Source: an uncultured Campylobacter sp. (GTDB taxonomy: Bacteria > Campylobacterota > Campylobacteria > Campylobacterales > Campylobacteraceae). Taken from it: a DNA stretch of 19,857 bases. The stretch covers positions 1 to 19,857 of the forward strand of contig NZ_CALIAV010000048.1 of the NCBI RefSeq assembly GCF_938045625.1, written 5' to 3'. Below are positions 14,702 to 19,857 of this stretch, piece by piece. The notes beneath the pieces were generated by a model. The model was given only the letters and a program-made list of their open reading frames with translations, was not told the DNA's origin and did no database searches. The translations under genes were made by a program, and so were the position numbers. Every line of letters starts with the position of its first letter. The stretch's first letter is position 1.

Positions 14702-15421
14702 TTAAAAAACTAAAAGCTTCATTGAGGAGACGATTTTTTCCGTCACGTAGCCATCCTGCGCGATGCTTTCTAGCCGCGATCTGACCGCGTTTTCATCGTA
14801 CGTAAAATTTGCGATTTGTAAATGCCAAAGCGCGTTTTGCGTCATCTCTTCAAGCGTGCGTTTTTGCTCGCGAAACTCTTCAAGCACACAGGAGTTAAAA
14901 GCGATATTTTCGCGGCGCAAGTACTCTTCAAAAAAGTTTGCCTTTTCTTTAAAACATCGCTTTTCGGAGCCCTCGTAAAAAAGCTCCAAAACGCTTGAAT
15001 ACCGCGGTTTGTTCCACCAAAGATAGACCCTTTTTTTGCCCAAATTTATAAATTTGACAAAATCTTCCTCATCAGCTATCGCGGGACTCATCGTGCTAAA
15101 AGCCACGTCGTAAACGCGGTTTGGGTTAAAGTTTTTAAAATCGCTTTGAACGGCGGTTAAATTTGAAATATTAAATTTGGCCGCGTCTTCAACCATGACT
15201 TTTAGCATTTCGCCTGAGATATCCATACCCGTTATCTCGCGGCAAATTTGCGCCAAAAACAGCGTATGCACGCCCGTGCCACAGCCTATATCCACGACGC
15301 TTTTGCCCTCAAATTTGACGCCAAACTCGGCGATCTTAGCGTAAAGCCCTCTATGAAAAACGCTAGGCTCGCCCGTAAATCGCGGATAGTTCGCCGCCTT
15401 TTTGTCCCACATCTCTTTCAT
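14702..15421 (-). CDS. Class I SAM-dependent methyltransferase
   Basis: The product is a 239-residue cytoplasmic protein. Motif I is VVDIGCGTG (42-50) and the acidic post-I residue is Asp67 in ITGMDIS, both binding S-adenosylmethionine; further Rossmann strands follow (NLTAVQSDF, VYDVAFSTMSPAI). The opening MWDKKAANYPRFTG is typical of small-molecule or quinone-like methyltransferases, but the C-terminal half (about 130-239) gives no substrate clue. The ATG at 15421-15419 has AAAGG upstream. It diverges from the thioesterase gene, with promoters that overlap. Substrate unknown. Confidence 0.8.
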   Translation of the reverse strand: MKEMWDKKAANYPRFTGEPSVFHRGLYAKIAEFGVKFEGKSVVDIGCGTGVHTLFLAQICREITGMDISGEMLKVMVEDAAKFNISNLTAVQSDFKNFNPNRVYDVAFSTMSPAIADEEDFVKFINLGKKRVYLWWNKPRYSSVLELFYEGSEKRCFKEKANFFEEYLRRENIAFNSCVLEEFREQKRTLEEMTQNALWHLQIANFTYDENAVRSRLESIAQDGYVTEKIVSSMKLLVF

Positions 15422-15444
15422 TTTGTTTGCCTTTAAATTTTTGC

Positions 15445-15454
15445 TACAATTTTA
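15445..15454. promoter_or_regulatory. Overlapping divergent -10 boxes
   Basis: TACAAT on the plus strand (15445-15450) faces the thioesterase gene, while TAAAAT on the minus strand (15449-15454) faces the methyltransferase gene. They share two bases, so the two promoters may exclude each other. Confidence 0.4.
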
Positions 15455-15472
15455 GCGTTTTTAGGAGCGAAA

Positions 15473-15868
15473 ATGAAAATTTTTTACTACGAATTTACCG
15501 TGGGCGAGGATGCCATCGACGTGAACCATCACGCAAACAACGCCCATTACGTGATTTGGATGCAAGAAGTGGCCAACGCGCACTCAAACGCCGTTGGCGA
15601 CCTCATCGAGACAAATCTCGCGCAAAACCGCACGTGGATGGTGCGCAGGCACGAGATAGACTATCTGGGGCAGCTGTTTTTGGGCGATAAAGTGAGTGTG
15701 AAAACATGGACGCAGCCCGAAAAAAGAAGCTGCTCTAAGCGTTTTTACGAGTTTAGCAAGGACGGCGTACCTGTCGCTAGCGCGGTGACGACTTACGTGT
15801 TTTTCGACCTTGCGCGCGGTCGTCCGATCGCGATACCGCCGGAGATCGCAAAGCTTTACGAGGATTAG
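15473..15868 (+). CDS. Acyl-CoA/acyl-ACP thioesterase, hotdog fold (4HBT)
   Basis: The 131-residue cytoplasmic protein is of the usual length for single-hotdog thioesterases. Residues 12-30 (EDAIDVNHHANNAHYVIWM) carry the D-x-N-x-H-x-NN-x-x-Y-x-x-W pattern of the family, with Asp16 and the His/Asn cluster at the likely catalytic site. The later strands (WMVRRHEIDYLGQLFLGDKV, SVKTWTQPEKRSCSKRFYEF and VTTYVFFDLARGRPIAIP) follow the standard order. AGGAG at 15463-15467 sets the ATG. Members hydrolyse acyl thioesters of CoA or acyl carrier protein; substrate not predictable. Monocistronic by position. Confidence 0.85.
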   Translation: MKIFYYEFTVGEDAIDVNHHANNAHYVIWMQEVANAHSNAVGDLIETNLAQNRTWMVRRHEIDYLGQLFLGDKVSVKTWTQPEKRSCSKRFYEFSKDGVPVASAVTTYVFFDLARGRPIAIPPEIAKLYED

Positions 15869-15881
15869 TTTTAAATCACCC

Positions 15882-15911
15882 GCGTCAAATTTGAGTTTTT
15901 AAATTTGACGC
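15882..15911 (+). terminator. Hairpin after the thioesterase gene
   Basis: GCGTCAAATTT (15882-15892) and AAATTTGACGC (15901-15911) form a perfect 11-base stem with loop GAGTTTTT, 13 bases after the stop. The T tract lies in the loop, so intrinsic termination is uncertain. Confidence 0.5.
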
Positions 15912-15960
15912 AACGGCTGCTTTAAATTTAGTAGATCGTATTTTTATAAAATTTGCGACA

Positions 15961-15983
15961 AAATTTGCTCGGCAAGCAAATTT
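15961..15983 (-). terminator. Probable terminator of the Fur-family gene
   Basis: Read on the minus strand, AAATTTGCT and AGCAAATTT form a 9-base stem with a 5-base loop, followed by TTGTCG. It lies about 40 bases after the regulator's stop codon. Confidence 0.5.
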
Positions 15984-16019
15984 AAGCTGCAAATTTACCG
16001 TCAAATTTGAGCGTAAATT

Positions 16020-16394
16020 TTAAAAACACTCGTCGCAAACGCCCTTAACCACGACGCTTTTGACGTGATTTTGTTTTAGGTGCGGCATATCGATATTTGT
16101 CATCTTGTGGCAGACGTCGCAGACGAAATACGCCTTTGCTCCGCTTTCAAGCTCGTAGAAATTCTTGCGGTTATTTTCGCTTTTTAGCACGATGCTCTTA
16201 GCTTCAAAAAGGTCCATACAGCGGTAAAATGTGGTTTTGTTTGCATCGATTTGGGCTAAAATTTCATCATAGCTAAGCGGCGCGGCGGCGGCGTGTAAAA
16301 TGTGTAAAATCTCTAGTCTAAGCGGAGTGATTTTGATATCATTTTTCGTTAAAAGCTCCTCAAAACCGGCTTTTTCTTCCAAATTTTCGCTCAT
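16020..16394 (-). CDS. Short Fur-family transcriptional regulator, candidate Zur
   Basis: This 124-residue DNA-binding regulator has the winged-helix domain at about 11-80 (ITPLRLEILHIL, SYDEILAQI and the recognition helix NKTTFYRCMDLF). A short dimer domain carries two Cys pairs, C92-x-x-C95 (VCDVCHK) and C120-x-x-C123 (CDECF), which form the structural zinc site. The His-rich HHxH-type motif that normally precedes the first Cys pair is replaced by GAKAYFVC, so the usual sensing site is at least partly missing. It is divergent from znuA across 112 bases, which fits a zinc-uptake repressor, but Fur, PerR or another metal role is not excluded. TATAAT at 16425-16430 on the minus strand is its likely -10 box. 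Confidence 0.8.
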   Translation of the reverse strand: MSENLEEKAGFEELLTKNDIKITPLRLEILHILHAAAAPLSYDEILAQIDANKTTFYRCMDLFEAKSIVLKSENNRKNFYELESGAKAYFVCDVCHKMTNIDMPHLKQNHVKSVVVKGVCDECF

Positions 16395-16421
16395 ATTTTT
16401 CCCCCGCGTTAAGAATTTTAG

Positions 16422-16432
16422 GGTATTATACC
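16422..16432. promoter_or_regulatory. Palindrome over the -10 box of the Fur-family gene
   Basis: GGTAT-T-ATACC is a perfect 11-base dyad. It contains the minus-strand TATAAT (16425-16430), so it may be an autoregulatory operator or simply a symmetric promoter. Confidence 0.4.
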
Positions 16433-16449
16433 TTGAGAAAAATTAATTT

Positions 16450-16474
16450 GCAACTAAGTTGCTTTTGATATAAT
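16450..16474 (+). promoter_or_regulatory. znuA promoter with operator-like palindrome
   Basis: A perfect dyad GCAAC-TAA-GTTGC (16450-16462) lies immediately upstream of a TATAAT box (16469-16474), in the spacer where a bound repressor would block RNA polymerase. The znuA ATG is at 16507 with GGAAAGG before it. Binding by the divergent Fur-family protein is inferred. Confidence 0.5.
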
Positions 16475-16506
16475 TTCGCCCAAATTTTAACACGGAAAGG
16501 ATAAAA

Positions 16507-17418
16507 ATGAGAAAAATTTTCGCGTTTTTATGTTTGGGCTTAGTCGCGCTATACGCCAAAGGGCAAGTTAGTGTCAGTATTTTGCCGCAGGAGTATTTCG
16601 TCAAGCAAATCGCGGGCGACGCGGTCGAGGTAAACGTGATGGCGGGCAAAGGAGCCGATCCGCACACGTACGAACCAAAACCAAAGCAAATGACCGCGCT
16701 TGAAAAAAGCGACCTTTATTTTGCTATCGGGATCGAGTTTGAGGATGCTTGGTTGCCGAAATTTCAAAAATCCTATCCAAATCTCAAAATCGTAAAAACC
16801 GACGCGGGCGTGGAAAAGATCAAATTTGAAGGTCATCACGAGCACGAGGATCACGATCATCACCATGACGCCAAGCACGAGCACGCTCACCACGAGCATA
16901 AACACGATCACCACGATCACGAGCATCACCACGGCGAATTTGACCCGCACATCTGGCTAGATCCCGTTTTGGTAAAAGTCCAAGCTAAAAATATCGCCGC
17001 CGCGCTAAGCGAAAAATATCCTGAGAACAAGGCGCTTTTCGAGGCGAATTTGGCTAAATTTGAAGCTAAGCTTGACGAGCTTGACGGCTTTATCAAAAGC
17101 ACTCTAGCAAACGTCAAAAACCGCGAATTTATCGTATATCACCCGTCTTGGGGCTACTTTGCTAAGCGCTACGATCTAGAGCAAATCGCGATCGAAGTGG
17201 ATGGCAAAGAACCAAAACCGGCCGAGCTAAAAGAGCTTATCGAAGAGGCCAAAGAGCACGGCGTGAAGGTCATTTTCGTCGCTCCGCAGTTTTCTAAAAA
17301 AGCCGCTCAAACCATCGCTAAAGAAAGCGGCGCTAGCGTCGTAGAGATCGATCAGCTGCCGCTTGATTGGGACGCCGAGCTACGCAAAACGGCGCAAATT
17401 TTCGCAAAGAGCCTGTAA
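16507..17418 (+). CDS. znuA: Zinc ABC transporter substrate-binding protein ZnuA
   Basis: The 303-residue periplasmic protein captures Zn2+ for the ABC importer. Residues 1 to about 18 form the signal peptide. The metal ligands expected for the family are visible: His53 (GADPHTYEP), His148 (FDPHIWLDP), His212 (YHPSWGYF) and Asp282 (VVEIDQ). Between the first two lies a His/Asp/Glu-rich loop at about 108-145 with more than fifteen histidines, which distinguishes zinc-binding ZnuA from manganese relatives and acts as a metal-collecting tail. Its TAA is directly followed by the ATG of the next gene. Confidence 0.93.
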   Translation: MRKIFAFLCLGLVALYAKGQVSVSILPQEYFVKQIAGDAVEVNVMAGKGADPHTYEPKPKQMTALEKSDLYFAIGIEFEDAWLPKFQKSYPNLKIVKTDAGVEKIKFEGHHEHEDHDHHHDAKHEHAHHEHKHDHHDHEHHHGEFDPHIWLDPVLVKVQAKNIAAALSEKYPENKALFEANLAKFEAKLDELDGFIKSTLANVKNREFIVYHPSWGYFAKRYDLEQIAIEVDGKEPKPAELKELIEEAKEHGVKVIFVAPQFSKKAAQTIAKESGASVVEIDQLPLDWDAELRKTAQIFAKSL

Positions 17419-18984
17419 ATGAAATTTGGACGCATACTCGCTATTTTCGCGCTTTTTGCGTCCTTTTTTAGCTTCGCGCACGCCTGCGCTCTGTGCTCGC
17501 TTTACACCCCGACCGCACACGCCGCGGTCAAATTTGACGTCCAGGGCGAGATGATCAAAACAGCCGCCGTAACCTGGACGTTTTCTGAAAATTTCACCGA
17601 ACTAACGTTACAAAGCTACGACGAAAACGCCGATAAAGCGCTCAGTAAAAACGAAGCGTGGAAGGTGCAAAAATCCCTGCTCGACTACATCGTGCCGCGC
17701 GGATATCTAACGAGTGTGGGCTACTACGACGGCGCGGGCGAGACGGTGAATCTGCACACCAAAACGCTCTCGCAGCGGGTTTATCTGGATGAGGGCAGGC
17801 TAAATTTCGAGTATATTTTAGAGCTAAATTTAGCGGTCAAGGACGGCCGCGTCGTAACGGTCGAGGTTTTTGACCACGAGGGATTTTTTAACTTTAAAAT
17901 AAGCTCGCCCCAGCCCTACGCACTCACCGATAAAATTTATCTAGTTCCAAACGTAAATTTGAGCACGGCGTTTTTTGAAATGACCTCAAAAACGCCCAAA
18001 ATAGAGCCCGCAAAGCCTGAGCTTAGCTCGCTAGTTAAGGCGCAAAATAAGCAAAATTTAGAGCAAATCGACGCCGAGGACAAGGCGAAATTTGACTCCG
18101 TTTCAGGCATGAGCCTTCAGTTTTTAGAGCGCTTAAAAGAGCTCATCAAGATAAACAGCACCGAGCTAAACGCGCTAAATTTCGCCCTGCTGGCTGCGGT
18201 TAGCTTTTTTTATGGATTTTTGCACGCCGCTGGCCCTGGTCATGCTAAGATGCTAACGGCTAGCTACTTTGTCGCAAACGGCGGCAGCTACTCGCGCGCG
18301 CTGGTTTTTGCGATGAAGGTCGGGTTCGCGCACGTGGCGGGGGCGTTTTTACTCGTGCTTTTTAGCTACGTTTTTTTAAACGCGTTTTTGACGGACAAGG
18401 TCAGCGACATAGCGGGCGCGATGACGAAAATCTCGGCCGTAGCGATCGTTTGCGTGAGCCTTTATATGATCTACGCTAAGCTTAAAAAAACGGCGCTAAA
18501 GCCAAAATTTAGCTTTGCTAGCGCGTCTGTTTCGGACAAAAAAGGCGCAAATGGAGCGAGTAAAGTTTTTGGCTCAAATTTAAACTCCGCGTCAAATTTA
18601 GGCTTAAATTCCGTCAAATTTAACCCCGCTGCTCACGAGAGCGAGTGCGGCTGCGCGGCCTGTAAGGCCTCTAGCGAGGCGCCAAAAACGGCTAGCGAGT
18701 GGCTCGTGGTGCTAGCTGGCTCTCTCGTACCGTGTCCGGGTACGCTGCTAGTTTTCGTGCTGGCTTTTAGCCTAAACAGCTACGCGGCCGGGCTTGCTAG
18801 CGGCCTGTTTATGGGGCTTGGCATGGGCGCGGTGATATTTCTCGCGGCCGTTTGCGGCTTTAAGCTAAAGGGCGCGGCGAGATTTCGCGCGCTGCGGACT
18901 TGCTGCGAGTTTGCCGCGCTTTTTGTGATGCTGGGGCTTGGCGTTTTTATGTTTTATATTTCGGGTAAGGTGAGCGTTTTATGA
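17419..18984 (+). CDS. DUF1007 - NicO fusion: putative nickel/cobalt-type membrane transporter
   Basis: The 521-residue protein starts with a signal peptide (about 1-22). A periplasmic DUF1007 domain (about 25-195) opens with CALCSLYTPTAHA and continues with VTWTFSENFTEL and YDENADKALSKNEAW. The C-terminal part (about 255-521) is a six-helix NicO/RcnA-like transporter with FLHAAGPGHAK (His269, His275) and GSLVPCPGTLLVFVLAF (about 435-451). A cytoplasmic or interhelical loop (about 355-430) is long and carries HESECGCAACKA, a likely metal-binding Cys cluster. The gene has no spacer from znuA and overlaps znuC by 4 bases. NicO proteins move Ni or Co; here zinc is possible given the neighbours. 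Direction of transport is not predictable. Confidence 0.85.
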   Translation: MKFGRILAIFALFASFFSFAHACALCSLYTPTAHAAVKFDVQGEMIKTAAVTWTFSENFTELTLQSYDENADKALSKNEAWKVQKSLLDYIVPRGYLTSVGYYDGAGETVNLHTKTLSQRVYLDEGRLNFEYILELNLAVKDGRVVTVEVFDHEGFFNFKISSPQPYALTDKIYLVPNVNLSTAFFEMTSKTPKIEPAKPELSSLVKAQNKQNLEQIDAEDKAKFDSVSGMSLQFLERLKELIKINSTELNALNFALLAAVSFFYGFLHAAGPGHAKMLTASYFVANGGSYSRALVFAMKVGFAHVAGAFLLVLFSYVFLNAFLTDKVSDIAGAMTKISAVAIVCVSLYMIYAKLKKTALKPKFSFASASVSDKKGANGASKVFGSNLNSASNLGLNSVKFNPAAHESECGCAACKASSEAPKTASEWLVVLAGSLVPCPGTLLVFVLAFSLNSYAAGLASGLFMGLGMGAVIFLAAVCGFKLKGAARFRALRTCCEFAALFVMLGLGVFMFYISGKVSVL

Positions 18985-19736
18985 GCGACATTTCTGTGCG
19001 AAATTTGAGCTTTGGCTACGATGAAAACCTCGTATTTGACGGCATAAATTTAGAATACGATTGCAAGGATTTTCTAGCCGTCATAGGTCCAAACGGCGGG
19101 GGCAAAAGCACGCTTTTAAAGCTAATGCTAGGTCTAAACAAGCCAAGCGGCGGGACGATCGAGGTGTTTGGCCAGGATCCCGCTAGCGTGAGCAAGGCCG
19201 TGGGCTACGTCCCGCAAAATATCCCGATAAATCAAAGCTTCCCGATGCGCGTACTCGAGGTGGTTTTGATGGGGCGGATAGATAAAAAGCTGTTTGGATT
19301 TTACGGCAAGGACGACAAGATAGAAGCCGAGGCGGCGCTGGAGCGCGTCGGGATGGGAGAATTTACGCGGCGAAAGATCGCCGATCTAAGCGGCGGACAG
19401 CGCCAACGCGTCTACATCGCTCGCGCGCTTTGCGCAAAGGCTAAAATTTTGATGCTAGACGAACCGACCGCCAGCATCGATACGAAGGGCCAGGCCGACG
19501 TCTATAAGCTGCTAAAGCAGATCAACGCTGAAGGTACGGGCGTCGTGCTCATCAGCCACGACGTAAATTTGACGCTAAATTTCGCCACCAAGGTCGCCTA
19601 CGTCAATCACGATCTTTTCATGCACGAGATCTCGCACGGCTCAAAGCAGGATTTTATCGAGCATTTGGCGAGAGATCATAGGCATTTTTGCGATGTGGAG
19701 GTGGCGTTGAAAGAATGCGGCTGTGGACATCGTTAG
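18981..19736 (+). CDS. znuC: Zinc ABC transporter ATP-binding protein ZnuC
   Basis: This 251-residue cytoplasmic ATPase has Walker A GPNGGGKST (36-44), a Q-loop in VPQN, signature LSGGQRQR (136-143), Walker B LMLDE (about 157-161) and the switch His in LISHD. The best-matching family is the metal-type ATPases (ZnuC/MntB/TroB). The C-terminal tail carries several His and Cys residues (HRHFCD, then ECGCGHR at the end), which could bind metal. Its ATG overlaps the NicO fusion stop (ATGA). A permease partner (ZnuB) is not encoded in the 120 bases left in the window. Confidence 0.9.
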   Translation: MSDISVRNLSFGYDENLVFDGINLEYDCKDFLAVIGPNGGGKSTLLKLMLGLNKPSGGTIEVFGQDPASVSKAVGYVPQNIPINQSFPMRVLEVVLMGRIDKKLFGFYGKDDKIEAEAALERVGMGEFTRRKIADLSGGQRQRVYIARALCAKAKILMLDEPTASIDTKGQADVYKLLKQINAEGTGVVLISHDVNLTLNFATKVAYVNHDLFMHEISHGSKQDFIEHLARDHRHFCDVEVALKECGCGHR

Positions 19737-19777
19737 GCGATTTGCGGCTCGTCTTTTGAGTGCTTTTTGCGGAGCTT

Positions 19778-19828
19778 GATAAAATTTAGCTCGGCAGACT
19801 ACATGTCTAGCCTACGCTAAATTTTATC
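19778..19828. repeat. Long hairpin downstream of znuC
   Basis: GATAAAATTTAGC (19778-19790) and GCTAAATTTTATC (19816-19828) are perfect 13-base complements. The interior adds GGC/GCC and AGAC/GTCT pairing (19793-19812, one bulged A), so the element folds over its whole length. No T run follows on either strand. It may be a terminator-like structure, a regulatory RNA or a repeat. Confidence 0.65.
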
Positions 19829-19857
19829 TGCACAACCCCAAAAATCATCTCACGATA

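Noticed and set aside
16850..16935. Tandem-repeat-like CAC/CAT/GAC/GAG codons in znuA
   Set aside because: This is the His-rich metal loop of ZnuA; units are irregular and not a DNA repeat element or CRISPR.
16549..16950. 133-codon minus-strand frame opposite znuA
   Set aside because: Its Val/Leu/Met/Ile-rich stretch is simply the antisense of the His/Asp-rich loop codons.
19807..19857. Minus-strand frame open at the window edge, ending in TAG at 19807-19809
   Set aside because: Only 16 codons are visible (ending VVQIKFSVG) and they run into the hairpin. It could be the end of a convergent gene, but this cannot be supported from so little sequence.

Overview
The window looks like a chromosomal segment of a Campylobacter in the higher-GC showae/rectus/curvus/concisus group. 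This is inferred from the gene set (FdhT/FdhU pair, quinol-type NO reductase, DUF1523 protein, Znu genes with a Fur-family regulator), from AT-rich promoters with TATAAT-like -10 boxes and AAGGA-type ribosome sites, and from extreme use of the octamer AAATTTGA and its complement. No rRNA, tRNA, insertion sequence, prophage gene or CRISPR array was seen.

Layout. (1) Positions 3-65 are the tail of a molybdenum-pterin-binding (TOBE) protein. (2) At 240-4490 a Fur-type promoter precedes a TonB-dependent siderophore receptor broken by one in-frame TAA, then a YddA-like fused ABC permease/ATPase. (3) A small lipoprotein lies at 4547, with a 15-A tract in its promoter region. (4) Positions 4919-5513 are a structured gap with hairpins and a possible decayed small membrane gene. 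(5) fdhT-fdhU (yedE-yedF), a selenium/sulfur pair, runs on the minus strand. (6) Positions 6967-7535 hold a promoter, a very short ORF and a possible frameshifted Cys-rich gene. (7) A DUF4405 membrane protein and the qNOR gene diverge around an FNR-like site. (8) DUF1523 is followed by a 45-residue membrane ORF. (9) On the minus strand a di-heme cytochrome c peroxidase overlaps by 4 bases a membrane PAS/degenerate-GGDEF/EAL protein. (10) A SAM methyltransferase and a hotdog thioesterase diverge from overlapping promoters. (11) A short Fur-family regulator diverges from znuA, a DUF1007-NicO fusion gene and znuC. No permease gene znuB appears before the window ends.

Themes. The window is rich in respiratory and metal functions: iron-siderophore import, selenium supply for formate dehydrogenase, NO detoxification or denitrification, periplasmic peroxide reduction, and zinc (perhaps nickel/cobalt) import. 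The less ordinary parts are the peroxidase overlapping a c-di-GMP phosphodiesterase, the NicO fusion inside the znu operon with a Fur-like protein lacking the usual His cluster, several short or decayed ORFs, and palindromes at the nor and znu promoters.
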